Below are positions 9,936-20,505 of a stretch of 64,000 nt of DNA, piece by piece. The number at the start of each line of letters is the position of its first letter. Position 1 is the first letter of the stretch. The DNA comes from Tretioscincus oriximinensis (lineage: Eukaryota > Chordata > Lepidosauria > Squamata > Gymnophthalmidae), in contig JAJVDF010000168.1 of NCBI GenBank assembly GCA_022410635.1, positions 1,548,156-1,612,155 on the forward strand, written 5' to 3'. The translations under genes were made by a program, and so were the position numbers. The notes below the pieces were generated by a model that was not told the origin of the DNA, ran no database searches, and saw only the letters and a list, made by a program, of their open reading frames with translations.

Positions 9936-10204
9936 GCGACCTAGAATAAGGTTCTATGTGGGCACAGCCACAGAAGAGGTTTGCCATTGTCTATGTGCAG
10001 GGAAAGCTGCAGAATCCTGGGCTTATGGAACCTGCTTCTCACTGCAAGAGACGTGGTCCACCCTCAGGGGCCTATGGAATCGGATTCAATTTTTCAGGGC
10101 TCGGAGGAGAGATGTGTGTTGTTGGTTATCTTGCCTAGAGCTTCAGTACAGGCACTTGATTTTTTTATAAATAAACTAGCAGAATTAGTCCTTTGCATTA
10201 TAGT

Positions 10205-10440
10205 AATGGAATAAGCTCTAGGCCTTTCCTCCCCTTTGCTCCCATTCATGCCTCTACCCATTCACTCCCTCCCATTCCTTTCGCTTTATGCATCTTCCTT
10301 TCTTCATTTTTTCTTCATCCTTATGTTTTCCTTCCTCTCATCTTTCTCCCTTATCATTCTTCTTTTCTTTCTCCTTCCCTTCTCCCTTCTCCCTTCCCGC
10401 CTTCTGCTTCCCTCCTTATCTTTCCCCTCTGGAGGCTGCC
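10205..10440. repeat. Pyrimidine-rich low-complexity tract
   Basis: An interrupted C/T-rich stretch on the plus strand dominated by CTTCC, TTCTC and CCCTTC runs. Open frames here are compositional. Confidence 0.7.
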
Positions 10441-10960
10441 AAAGTTCCCCTCATTGGTTGTTGTTGAACTTCAGAACCTCAGCATGTAACGTAACATTTC
10501 CCACAATCAAAGCTGCCCCTCACTTCCAGTTGTTGAACATCGCATCTGACCCTTGGGTTCCTTAAAAGCCATGCTAGCCATACGTGGCACTGAGAACCAG
10601 AAGGGACTTGCTTTTAGGGGCCGAACTCACACTGGAAACAAAATCCCCTTTGACTCAAGATATTGCTTAACACGTCACTGGCCTGGTTTCCGTGGTGCTT
10701 TATTTAGAAAGTAGGTGTCACAAGATCGCATTACCTCGACCTTTGACCCGCGTGCCAGTATTTGCCCTGCTTGCCTGCTGCTGCCCAGGGCAAAGTTATT
10801 GTTTATCAAAGCAGATAAGAATTGCTCTCCTGAGTAAAACTGAGGTTCAACTAGATCCTGTTCCCAACTCAAATGCTCCTTGGGATTTGACAGACAAGAT
10901 GTGATTCCGCAGGTAACCCTGTGACTGATCGACTGTGGCAACCAAGCGGTTCTTAAAAGG
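10441..10960. other. Non-coding stretch, nothing recognised
   Basis: No exon or repeat family is recognised. It lies between the proposed first-exon region of LYSMD4 and its first coding exon, so it may be intronic. Confidence 0.35.
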
Positions 10961-10964
10961 GGCC

Positions 10965-11247
10965 CGGCGGTGGCAGAGGTCAAAAGCAACCATCTTTCAA
11001 CACAGAAATTGGAGTTTGAGGCCTCCTGTGGAGAGTTGTGAGCTCCCTCTACTGGCCTCAGCTGCATTCAACTTAGCTGTTTGAAAGCAAGCAATTGCGA
11101 GTTGATTAATAGATACCATCACAAATGTGGTGGGGAAGATACGATATAAGCCTTCGGGTTAAAAATAGCTTGTAAGCCACTTTGAGTCCTTTTGAGTGAG
11201 AAGAGCATGGTATAAAAACCCATTTTTTTCTATTTCTTCTTCGATAG
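10965..11247 (+). mobile_element. tRNA-derived SINE, family A (old copy)
   Basis: A diverged sense copy. The head is decayed; the body has CTCTACTGGCCTCAGCTG and TGTAAGCCACTTTGAGTCC, and the tail is TTTCTTCTTC. Confidence 0.7.
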
Positions 11248-11283
11248 CACGCTTTCTCTGCCATCACAGAACCACGTTCTCTG

Positions 11284-11505
11284 CTGTAAGAACCTAAGAG
11301 GAGCCTTGCTGAATGGGGTTTCACAGCCGTTCTGTCTCACACAGTAGCCCACCAACTGCCCTCACCTGATCTTGGTTCCCTACAAGTGGCATTTCAGGAA
11401 TTATCTGTTGCTCCATCCTGGAAGCCAGATATCAGGAGATCCATCATAATATTGATACTCTTGGCTTCCATGAACCTCACTAATCCTGCCTTAAAGCTAT
11501 GCAGC
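11284..11505 (-). mobile_element. CR1-like LINE fragment
   Basis: An antisense piece of the TTCTTATG-tailed family with a partly degraded 3' end, followed by the ORF-encoding side around 11460-11505. Confidence 0.65.
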
Positions 11506-11519
11506 CTGCTACCTATCCC

Positions 11520-11600
11520 ACATTTATTATTTATTTATTTGTACTTGTATCTCGCCCTATACCCGAAGGTCTCAGGGCAACTAACCATAGGGTGTTCTTT
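11520..11600 (-). mobile_element. SINE family B 3' end fragment
   Basis: TTTATTTATTTGTACTTGTAT followed by the GCCCTATACCCGAAGGTCTCAGGGCA end typical of family B, antisense. The head is missing. Confidence 0.7.
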
Positions 11601-11605
11601 ACTTC

Positions 11606-12400
11606 TTAAGAACATAAGAGCCATCCTGGATCAGGCCACAGCCCATCAAGTCCAGCATTCTGTGTCACACAGAGGCCCACCAGATGCACCTGGGCAGTCC
11701 GGACAGAGGAAAGCAAAATATGCTCCTGTTCATGACTCCCTGCAAATGGTATCTCAGGAGTCCTGCCTGTGGCTCCATCCCGGAGGCAACATCCAGACAT
11801 CCATCCTACCACTTTACTTTACTTCTTCTGGAAGTAAATTCCATAGACCAATAACCTAAAACAAAACTTTTCTCTTGACTGTCCTCACTCTTCTGCACCA
11901 TCACTGGTTCGAGTGTTGTGTGATAGAGAAAATATTTTTTCTTTATTTCTCTTATCCATCCCGCGCATGATTTCATACACTTGTTTGCATACACACATAC
12001 AGCACAGCCTGATTTCATAAGGGATTTTGTTCCAGCCCCTTGATCCATCTTATTGCCTTTTGAAGAAGAAGAAGAACTTGGTTCTTATACCCTGCTTTTC
12101 TCACCTTTCAAAGGGACTCAAAGCGGCTTACAAGGATATATTTTGCCCAAAGGCTTCCATTCTATCTTCCCTACCAGGCTATGGTGGTTCCCATGTATCT
12201 ACTTGCAGTCAGTTGCAATTTCTTGCAATTCATGCTTTCGAATAGCTGGGTTGGCTAGAGCTACAGGCTAGCTCCTGTTCCGTATCTTTTCTAACATATG
12301 CTGACCAGAATGGCCAAAATATTCCAAATGTGGCCTCACCATAGGTTTCTAAAGAGGCAAAATGATGTTCGCAAACTTTTTAAAAATTCCCTTCCTAATT
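11606..12400 (-). mobile_element. CR1-like LINE copy interrupted by a SINE
   Basis: An antisense copy from 11606 to about 12061. It resumes at about 12273 with the family segment GACCAGAATGGCC and the AAATGTGGCCTCA block, up to AAAGAGGCAAAA. Family A SINE sequence occupies 12062-12272. The ORF is broken. Confidence 0.75.
12062..12272 (-). mobile_element. tRNA-derived SINE, family A (truncated, nested in CR1-like copy)
   Basis: An antisense copy, tail at 12062, truncated before the tRNA-like head at the GAGCTACAGGCTA block. Confidence 0.8.
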
Positions 12401-13289
12401 AGTTTAATAGTGAATTAGACAAGGTGTGTAGCGTTTGGACCCACAGAGTCTTAGTAACAGACACCCCATTCCACTTCTCTTCTTTCCCCCACTTCTGCAA
12501 TGTGTCTCAGAGATTAACTGAACATTTACACCCAGGGCTGCAAAGGCTGCGGCATTAGAACGTGGAGTGGAAATGCTTCTGCCCGACAGCCCTGGAAGTC
12601 CTACGCGTGAGTCATATGTTGACAGCCTGCAGGACGCTTTCCTCTGGGAGAAATGGTCTAGGAGAGAAGTCAAACCTGTTGTCCTGCTGTGGCTGCTTTG
12701 ATGGCAGGGATACCTGGCTAGGACATGGGTCCATGAAATCTAGGAAGGGCTCCCGCAGCTCTTTAGAGGTGAACAAGAAATAGGGCAGGTGCTATGAGCA
12801 TTTCACAGATTGGTCTATGTCTCCAGGTGCTGTGCAATTGATGCTATCCCAGGAGTAGAGCACTGGTTAGTCAAAGTGGCCAAGCGCCACTGGGTCTCGT
12901 ACACCATGTACAGGGCTAGGCTGTCATACGGTCGAATTGTAATCATGGCTAATTAAATGTCCGATCCAGGGATGGAGCCTGGAATCTATGGGTAGCCGGT
13001 GTACCTTGCTCAAAGTAGAAANGCTTCTGCTTACAGGCTGGGGCCCAGAAGTAAACAATAACAAACTGCCAGCTTACTTCCTGACAGAATTTTTGTTTCC
13101 TATCTTACGGCTTTAAGTTGTGGTTCTGCCTGCTTTTCTACGTTTTCCCACAATGGCAATAATTAAATGCTTGGATGCTCAGCAGCTTCACACAGAAGCA
13201 GCAGCAGCAGCCCAAATGTGAAGAGAGTGAAATGGAGCTGGGGTGGAGCCTGCTGGGAAGTGTAGCCTGAGCAACAGGCAGCCTCTTCC
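12401..13289. other. Non-coding stretch, nothing recognised
   Basis: No exon is recognised. One N lies near 13022 and a short GCA run near 13197. GC content rises toward the gap. Confidence 0.35.
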
Positions 13290-13440
13290 GCCCAGTCTGC
13301 ATGGGGCCCTAAAGACTACAGCTCCCAACCTGCACTGCAGCTAGGCCTGGGAGGGAGGAAAGCCTCTGTTTCCAATGGGCGCCCAGTCCTGCCCACAGAA
13401 ACATGTTTTCTGCTGACAGGAAGGTGGCTGGAGGGGGGGC
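13290..13440 (+). repeat. Copy of an unnamed dispersed repeat
   Basis: The reverse complement of 1605-1740, and in the same orientation as the short copy at 17960-18025. Confidence 0.6.
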
Positions 13441-13611
13441 TTCAATACAACTCAAGGCTGCAGCTGCTGAAGTTCCCTCTTTTTGCCCACCTGTAAAGTC
13501 GCAGGGCACCCCCCCCCCTCCTGTCCAGGAACCCTCCATTGAATCCATGCTGACGACCCCCCCCACCACTGGGGGCAGGGACAAGTGGGGTGCTCAGCAC
13601 CTGACCCCCCC

Positions 13612-14236
13612 NNNNNNNNNNNNNNNNNNNNNNNNNNNNNNNNNNNNNNNNNNNNNNNNNNNNNNNNNNNNNNNNNNNNNNNNNNNNNNNNNNNNNNNNN
13701 NNNNNNNNNNNNNNNNNNNNNNNNNNNNNNNNNNNNNNNNNNNNNNNNNNNNNNNNNNNNNNNNNNNNNNNNNNNNNNNNNNNNNNNNNNNNNNNNNNNN
13801 NNNNNNNNNNNNNNNNNNNNNNNNNNNNNNNNNNNNNNNNNNNNNNNNNNNNNNNNNNNNNNNNNNNNNNNNNNNNNNNNNNNNNNNNNNNNNNNNNNNN
13901 NNNNNNNNNNNNNNNNNNNNNNNNNNNNNNNNNNNNNNNNNNNNNNNNNNNNNNNNNNNNNNNNNNNNNNNNNNNNNNNNNNNNNNNNNNNNNNNNNNNN
14001 NNNNNNNNNNNNNNNNNNNNNNNNNNNNNNNNNNNNNNNNNNNNNNNNNNNNNNNNNNNNNNNNNNNNNNNNNNNNNNNNNNNNNNNNNNNNNNNNNNNN
14101 NNNNNNNNNNNNNNNNNNNNNNNNNNNNNNNNNNNNNNNNNNNNNNNNNNNNNNNNNNNNNNNNNNNNNNNNNNNNNNNNNNNNNNNNNNNNNNNNNNNN
14201 NNNNNNNNNNNNNNNNNNNNNNNNNNNNNNNNNNNN
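13612..14236. other. Assembly gap (625 Ns)
   Basis: An uninterrupted run of N flanked by C-rich sequence on the left and a CpG-rich island on the right. Any exon inside it is invisible here. Confidence 1.
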
Positions 14237-14560
14237 ACGAGCGGCCCCTTCCCCGCCTTGGGATAGGGCGGCGCGGCCAGGGAAGGCGGGCCGAAGCAAG
14301 CTCCAACCAATTGGAGGGGAGAACATCTCCTTCGCCCCGCCTGCCAGGCGGCTGCTCAGTGGCCAGACACGGGCTGGGGGAGGGACGCGCGTCCAGTCCG
14401 GCAAGGCTTGGGAGGAGGCGGCGGCGGCGGCGCAGGCGCAGAGGTCGGGCTGGGCGCTTAAGACTGGGCGGGGGCCTTCTGCCTCACCTGGGAGCCCCCA
14501 ATGGGCCCTGGGCCTTCCAAGCACAAGGCGGCAGAACCCTCACCTGTGCATAAGGATCCA
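14237..14560 (-). promoter_or_regulatory. CpG island, likely LYSMD4 promoter and first exon
   Basis: A CpG-dense GC-rich stretch with a GGC trinucleotide run at about 14418-14430, an NRF1-like site GCGCAGGCGCA at 14430-14440, GGGCGG/CCCCGCC Sp1-like boxes and CCAAT boxes (one in the palindrome CCAATTGG near 14307). On the minus strand two strong donor-like sequences appear, CAG|GTGAGG at 14488/14487 and another near 14550. Either could end a non-coding first exon spliced to 9358. The assignment to LYSMD4 rests on position and strand; bidirectional use is possible. Confidence 0.5.
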
Positions 14561-14680
14561 CCACCATCCTGCCAGGTGGCTCCACCCCGGAGGCCGCCCC
14601 GAGAGATGATCCATCCTAGGAACCATTGACACCCTTGGCTTCCATGAACTTGCCCAAACCTGTCTTGAAACTATCTGTCT
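14560..14680 (-). mobile_element. CR1-like LINE fragment
   Basis: An antisense fragment with the family blocks GGCTCCACCCCGGAGGC, ATCCATCCTAGGAACC and CTTGGCTTCCATGAACTTG. Confidence 0.65.
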
Positions 14681-14812
14681 ATCTATTTATTTGTACTTAC
14701 CTCATGCCCTATACCCAAAGGTCCCCAGGGTGGCCAACCACAGAGGGAGTCCCTCTGTTGCTTTCTCCACAACAGATACCCTGTGAAGTAGGTGGGGTTG
14801 AGAGAGCCTTGT
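14681..14812 (-). mobile_element. SINE family B fragment
   Basis: An antisense 3' portion: TTATTTGTACTTACC, then the CCCTATACCCAAAGGTC and CAACAGATACCCTGTG blocks. Confidence 0.65.
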
Positions 14813-14814
14813 TC

Positions 14815-14945
14815 TGGGTTATATCTCGGTACAGAGCTTGGTCATCCACATGCCAGTGTAGGCTGTGGCAGGCCCCATTCGGGGCCTGCCATAGCCTACA
14901 CTAGCATGTAGATGGCAGGCTCCTATTGTAAGATATAGCCAAGAA
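14815..14945. repeat. Hairpin element, full palindromic copy
   Basis: An inverted repeat whose arms of about 60 bp meet near 14881. The apex reads GGCAGGCCCC / GGGGCCTGCC around ATTC. The outer ends are GGTTATATCT and AGATATAGCC. Half copies lie at 9826, 37040, 44940 and 59690. Confidence 0.75.
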
Positions 14946-14964
14946 GGCGGCTCAGTGGGGACAG

Positions 14965-15140
14965 GACCTAATTGTTACACCAAATTGGCCCTCCTACTTG
15001 GCTCCTAGCCATTACCCCCTCATCTGGAAGATAATTCCACAGACCAATGGCCCTCTGGGTGAAAATAAATTGCTTTCCCTTGACTGTCCTCACTCTTCTG
15101 CCCATCAGTTTCAAGGAGGGGCCCCCTGGTCCTTGCCTGC
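14965..15140 (-). mobile_element. CR1-like LINE fragment
   Basis: Antisense. Continues the family segment after the 14560-14680 piece (GACCAATGGCCCTCTGGGTGA, then CATCAGTTTCAAGGAGG). The two pieces are probably one insertion split by the SINE B and hairpin elements. Confidence 0.7.
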
Positions 15141-15267
15141 AGGACCAAAGATCACACACAAACTTTACTCTCTTCGGTGCAGAAGAACAAGCTCAATCTG
15201 CTTGATACACTTTCAGAGAGGGAAGCCCCTGATCCGAAGGGCTTCCTTCTTCCCTGGGGCTTTTGGC

Positions 15268-15490
15268 AGGCCTCAGGAGCGGGACGTGGGGAGGGGTGAG
15301 CACCTTCCACTAGCCTGTAGCTCTAGACAACCCAGCTATTCGAAAGCATGAATTGCAAGAAATTGCAGCTGACTGCAAGTAGATACATGGGAACTACCAT
15401 AGCCTGGTGGGGAAGATAGAATGTGAGCCTTCGGGCAAAATACCCTTGTAAGCCGCTTTGAGTCCCTTTGAAAGGTGGGAAAAGCGCGTA
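15268..15490 (+). mobile_element. tRNA-derived SINE, family A (5' truncated)
   Basis: A sense copy beginning in the GGGACGTGGGGAGGGGTGAG block, without a tRNA-like head. The tail runs straight into the TTC microsatellite that follows. Confidence 0.8.
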
Positions 15491-15625
15491 TAAGAACCAA
15501 GTTCTTCTTCTTCTTCTTGTTCTTCTTGTTCTTCTTCTTGTTCTTCTTCCTCTTATTCTTCCTCTTATTCTTCCTCTTGTTCTTCTTCCTCTTATTCTTC
15601 CTCTTGTTCTTCTTCTTATTCTTTT
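15491..15625. repeat. (TTCTTCTTG/TTCTTCC)n microsatellite grown from a SINE tail
   Basis: An imperfect TTC-based array, with TTG and CTC variants, directly continuous with the tail of the SINE at 15268-15490. Confidence 0.85.
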
Positions 15626-15964
15626 AATGTATTTGGTACTGTATTTTCTATTCATTCTTGGGAGGCGGGAAGGGGGAGGTGGGGGTATATACTTAAGATG
15701 AAGTTTTAAGTCAAGTATAAAAGCAAGATGGATGTACTGTTTATGAGGATTTGAAACTATAAAAGCTTATTGTATAAAAAAGGTTCCTTCACCAGTCTTA
15801 ACAGCCTTGATTATTCATCATTCTGTCTTTGTTGCAAAGATGTGACGTCAGTTGACTTGATTTGGAAAACGCAGGATGCTTCCGGCAGAATGAGTCATTC
15901 TTTGCTTCTGCTTAGTCCACACACGTTTCTGCAGGCTTTTCCAAAACATGAGGGTGGGTAGAAG

Positions 15965-16255
15965 TTTAGAACATAAGAACCTCAGAGGAGCCCTGCTGAA
16001 TGGGGCCGGAGCCCATCTAGTCCAGCCTTCTGTCTCACACAGAGGCCCACCAGTTGCCCCTGGGCAGCCTGGAACGGAAGAAGCCAAAATCTTCACCTGT
16101 TCTCAATGCCCAGCAAAAGGCATTTCAAGAATCCTGCCTGTTGCTCCATCTCGGAGGCAGCATCAAGTCATCCATCCTAGTAGCTGTTTATACCCTTGGT
16201 GTCCATTAACTTGTCTAATCCTGTCTTAAAGCTATCCAGGCTGCAAACTTTGATT
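15965..16255 (-). mobile_element. CR1-like LINE fragment
   Basis: An antisense copy of the TTCTTATG-tailed family from GAACATAAGAACC to CTATCCAGGCTG. Confidence 0.75.
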
Positions 16256-17030
16256 TCATGCAGAGATTCAGGGGTCTTATGGGCTGGAGTGGAAGAAGAG
16301 ATTTGGTTCCTACTGGAATTTAGGTTGCAGATACATGAGGTTTTCCTACCATCATGGCAGTAACATCATGATGTCTCTGCTGAGGGCATTATTTAGGCAA
16401 AATATAGCTACCAGTAGTAATAAGATATTAATTTTTTTTTAAAAAAATGGCTTTTATTATTATAAAACCCAAAGTATCTGAGCAAAGAAGGGGAGTATGT
16501 AAATTACAGTCCACGGGCCAAATATAGCCAAAATACGGGCCTTTCTCCACCCCACGGGCCAATGGAATTTCCATAATCCATTTGGAAGAAATACCTGTGA
16601 TCCCGGATTATCCTGATAGTTGGCGTTTTCAGACGTATTTGCGATACTCCTTGTAAACTCCCCATATTCCCGTTCCTAAGACTTTGTGTACAGGAGTAGA
16701 CAGGTAACAGGAGAAGGCAGGATATCGTGAGATGTGGCAGAACTTGATTTTCAGTTGGATGTTGGTTGTACCAATCAGGAAATGGCCGTGCAGAGCCAAT
16801 CATGAGAAGGCAGTGAGAGGAGGGCGGGAGACCTGGCAAATTCTTGGATGTACAGGTGATGGGATGACAGACCAATAATAACAGGAACTTACTTTTCTCA
16901 ACAGATCTAATGGTTTGTTGTGAAAGTGTGAAGGTATGCATGCATGGAGCCACGATTGGGTTCTTCAGATTTTTACAACATTGCACTTTAAAACACATTG
17001 TGTGGAGGGGGCCTTTACACAGGTAGGGCA
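16256..17030. other. Intergenic stretch, nothing recognised
   Basis: A 176-codon minus-strand frame here has no recognisable domain and no splice logic. A poly-T/A run lies near 16432-16447. Confidence 0.4.
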
Positions 17031-17109
<79 letters not shown>

Positions 17110-17140
17110 CTATTACTACTACTACTACTATTACTATTAC
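17031..17140. repeat. (ATT)n microsatellite with ACT variants
   Basis: A long perfect ATT array (about 17031-17108), then ACT/ATT variants. Confidence 0.95.
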
Positions 17141-17142
17141 TT

Positions 17143-17267
17143 TTTCAGAGAAATAGCCGTGTTAGTCTAATAGAACGTCCAGCAAACGAGCTAGCAGCAC
17201 TTTGAGACTAATTTGAGAAAAGTAGGTGGCGTAAGCTTTCGTAGACACGTCTACTTCTTCAGATGCT
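17143..17267 (+). repeat. Dispersed repeat (foldback-family monomer) in a microsatellite
   Basis: A single monomer of the repeat that forms foldbacks at 6705 and 32226, from TTTCAGAGAAATAGCCGTG to CTTCTTCAGATGCTC. An ACTATTACT motif flanks both sides and could be a target duplication, but the microsatellite context makes this ambiguous. Confidence 0.7.
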
Positions 17268-17312
17268 CATTTACTATTACTATAGATGCTATTACTATTA
17301 CTATAGATGCTA

Positions 17313-17345
<33 letters not shown>

Positions 17346-17391
17346 CATCATCATTATCATCATCATTATATCATCATTATCATCATCACCA

Positions 17392-17424
<33 letters not shown>

Positions 17425-17484
17425 CATTATTATCATCATCATCATCATCATCATCATTATTTATTATTATTATTATTATTATTA

Positions 17485-17540
<56 letters not shown>

Positions 17541-17546
17541 GTTATT
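17268..17546. repeat. (ATT)n/(ATC)n microsatellite
   Basis: A compound array of ATT with ATC and GTT interruptions. All open frames over it (poly-I, poly-Y, poly-L) are compositional. Confidence 0.95.
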
Positions 17547-17830
17547 GTTTAATTTTGTTTATATGTATATCCTGCCCTATACCTGAAGGTCTCAGGGCAG
17601 CCAACAATTAAAAAAAATAAAATGCAAAATTGATATTTTAAAACAATATCTGAAGGAGGGGAAGGAGAAGAACAAGACTTCGACTGAAGAACAGGTAAAG
17701 AGGTGCGTCTCCAAGGACTTTCTGAAAGAATANAATGAAGGTGACTGATGCAAGAATATTCGAAGAAGGCCCTGCCTTGGAACTGTTCCACTCCCTTGGC
17801 TGTTGAGTGGGGTGGTACAATCAGGAAGAC
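17547..17830 (-). mobile_element. L2-type LINE 3' fragment
   Basis: Antisense. CCTGCCCTATACC-AAGGTCTCAGGGC at the 3' end, then GAGGTGCGTCTCCAAGGAC and GAAGGCCCTGCCTTGGAAC, which match the C-terminal coding segment of the L2 copies at 54170 and 61380. Confidence 0.65.
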
Positions 17831-17959
17831 CTCCTCTGTGGGCCTTAAGGCATGTGCTTTAGGTTCCCTTCACAAGTATGCGGGGCCGAGAGAGCTCTGA
17901 AGAGTCGCAAAGAGCCGGATATAGACCAGGTGTCGGTACTGTAGGGTAGCATTCTCACT

Positions 17960-18025
17960 CAATCTGTGCTCAGTCCCACCCACAGGAAATATTTTTGCTG
18001 CTACAGGAAGTTGGCTCGGAGACTC
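17960..18025 (+). repeat. Short copy of an unnamed dispersed repeat
   Basis: CAGTCCCACCCACAGGAAA and TGCTACAGGAAGTTGGCT match the 13290-13440 copy in the same orientation. Confidence 0.5.
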
Positions 18026-18097
18026 ATCTATATGACTATCCAACAAGAAGTGGATAATGCCTTTTGATCCTTGGAAATGTGACCCAAGAAGGTCTAA

Positions 18098-18420
18098 GTG
18101 GAGGCCCTCCCATTAGCAAAGCTAGGCTCTTGGGGGCCCTGGGGCAGATTAATGAATGCCCCCACCCCCTCCTGCCAGAGCCTCCTCTTGCCCGGTTTCC
18201 TGACCTTATTTTTAAGCTCTTCAGCACTGCACGGCTGGGTCTTTGACGTCATTACTGCGCCGCGCACCAACAAGCAGTTCCAATGATCACTGATTACTGG
18301 CATGCGGCGCAGTAATCAGAGGGTGAGAGACCCAGCTGACGAGCTGAAAAATAATGTAAGGGGCCAGGGCAGGAAGGAGGGCCCAAGCTCACCGGGGCCT
18401 CCCCATAAGGGCCAAACCTT
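18098..18420. repeat. Imperfect foldback element
   Basis: Inverted blocks: CATTACTGCGCCGC (left) against GCGGCGCAGTAATCA (right), then GGCTGGGTC against GACCCAGC, and a TTATTTTTAAGCTC-like block against GAGCTGAAAAATAA. Outer arms (GGGCCCTGGGGCAG-like against CAGGGCAGGAAGGAGG) are weaker. No family is recognised. Confidence 0.6.
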
Positions 18421-19600
18421 CAGGGGTCCGGCGTGGTGCCCATGTTGTCCTAGGGGTATCTATGCCCTGGTCCCTCCCCACTTCTCTTCTGGAAGTGCTC
18501 CACAATGCGCAGTCGTTTCTCCTACGTTTGCGCTCGTGGTGTCATTTATAAGCCCCAGTGTCGGGTGCAGCTGTTAAAACTGGCAGCAGACTGGGAAGGC
18601 CGATCCAGGACTTGTGCAGTCAAGATCCTGCAACCCATAAATTGCCTGAGCAATTATTAATTTTGATGTGATCCCTGCTCTGGAATTATTATTATTTTTA
18701 AAAGCCAAAGCTCCGTGAGATCACCACGGTTCTTTTCAACACAGCTGGCCACAGGGGAAGCCTTTTTTAATGAGGAAGCATGAGAAAGCGCCAATAAAGC
18801 CCGGCCTTGAAAAGAAAACAGCCACCACCGGGACGATGCAGAATGCAAAATACTGCTTGTGAGCTCAGAGAAATGCGAGGGAGATTAAAGAGAGCTGGGA
18901 GTTGGATTTAATTAGAACCTTTAATTAGAAAACTGCTGTCTTTGTGGGGGCGGTTTTCAATAAGACCATATTGTATCCTTTCCCACATGACAAAAAAATA
19001 ATTTAACCAGTAACCTAGGCTCCCTCCGCACCCTGTGTAAAAAATCCACAATAGCATTAAGTTGCAGAATAACTCAGAGGCAAATATACCCTCATCCTTT
19101 CACAAACAGACCATTAGAAAACCCTTCAATTCACATGCAACAGACAAGACGACTAACCAGGAAGTAAATACTGAGCATGCTCAGTGTGTGATTCTTCCCT
19201 GTCTTGTGCTTGCATCTTCTCACGGGTTCCTGGTAATCCCACTAGGGATCCTACACCCAAGGAAGGCTTCTTGCTTCCATGGCTGCAGGTGTGGCCATTT
19301 CAGAAAACATCACCAACGGGTTTTTCCCACGAGCGTTGTGAAAACTTCCGGGTGCTTTGCGAAACTTCACGATGTCGTTAGCATCCCAGTAGGAAACCCT
19401 TGTGTGATTGCAGCCCTTGTTTGCCTGACTTTCATGTCGGCAGTGGTGACGGCTACACCATGGTGAGGACTGTCTCAGCCTATCAGGAGGGGATCATTTC
19501 TGCCCTGCTAACTCACAACATGGGGTTTGGCAGAGTTGGGTTAGTAATGGCTTTGCCATTGTTGCTGCCAGATAACAGAAAGGGTATTAAAGAGCCAATG
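18421..19600. other. Intergenic stretch, nothing recognised
   Basis: A 135-codon plus-strand frame at 19062-19466 has no recognisable domain. No repeat family is recognised either. Confidence 0.4.
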
Positions 19601-19604
19601 TGGT

Positions 19605-19858
19605 GTATTTATTATTTATTTATTTATTTATTTATTTGTACTTGTATCCCGCCCTATAGCCAAAGGTCTCAGGGCGGCCTACCATAGCTTTTGTTGCTTT
19701 CTCCACAANAGACACCCTGTGGAGTAGGTGGGGCTGAGAGAGTTCAAAGAACTGTGACTGGCCCAAGGTCACCCAGCTGGCTTTCATGGAGGAGTGGGGA
19801 ATCGAACCGGGAGACTGCTAGGTACGAGTCCAGCACTCTAACCACTACGCCAAACTGG
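19605..19858 (-). mobile_element. tRNA-derived SINE, family B
   Basis: A full antisense copy, ATTT tail first, then CCCGCCCTATAGCC, and the tRNA-like head with GAATCGAACCGGGAG and CACTACGCCAAACTGGCT. Confidence 0.85.
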
Positions 19859-20000
19859 CTGGAGTGCCAGTCCCTTATCTGGAAATCTCCCAGTTCGATT
19901 CTGCCCTCCTCCCCAAAAGCCAGCTGGGCGACCCTGGGCTACTCGCAGCTCTTCAGAGCACTCTCAGCCCCACTGACTTCACATAGTGTCTGTTGTGAAG
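19859..20000 (+). mobile_element. SINE family B (3' truncated, head-to-head with previous)
   Basis: A sense copy without its tail: AGTTCGATTCTGCCCTCCTC, then AGCCAGCTGGGCGACC and TCTCAGCCCCACTGACTTC. It abuts the head of the antisense copy. Confidence 0.75.
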
Positions 20001-20505
20001 CCTTTCTATGTTCCAATGGCTGGGATCAGTGCACAAAATAATCCAATACATGCTATAGTTCCCATCCTTAGATGTGCCTCTGAGATCAGTTGTATTGTGT
20101 TTAAGATTGTTCTGTAAAATGCCAAACATTCCAAATTTATATGAAATACTAAATTATAACTCATGCATCACATGCTGTTACAGAACAATATGTTTCCGTT
20201 TGTGAGCTATTTGCTGCAATATTTGCATTTTGTTTCAGATTTCCCTATGTGGGCGCAGGAACCAATTTCTTGCCTTCAACACTTATTTCAAATATTTAAC
20301 CTTCCATTCCCTTTCCTGCTTCTGATGCTGGATTTACCTATAATGCAATTACAGGGTGGCGTTCAGGCCAGGTATTTTAGGTGGCCAATAACACTGCGAA
20401 AATACCAAAAATTGGCTTTCTTTTAGCAGCAAAACAGACTTACTGGGCTACATGCAGTTTGCATATTGGTGAATTTTTAAATGCAAACTATATGCTGTGT
20501 GCTAG
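20001..20505. other. Intergenic AT-rich stretch, nothing recognised
   Basis: No exon or repeat family is recognised. Confidence 0.4.

Noticed and set aside
13403..14553. Open frames of 238 to 360 codons across 13.4-14.5 kb on both strands
   Set aside because: Most of each frame is the N gap, so no stop codons could occur. The flanking parts show no domain.
16504..17031. 176-codon minus-strand frame
   Set aside because: It has no recognisable motif, ends in unique intergenic DNA, and its composition is not coding-like.
17213..17611. Poly-I, poly-Y and poly-L frames
   Set aside because: ATT/ATC microsatellite read in three frames.
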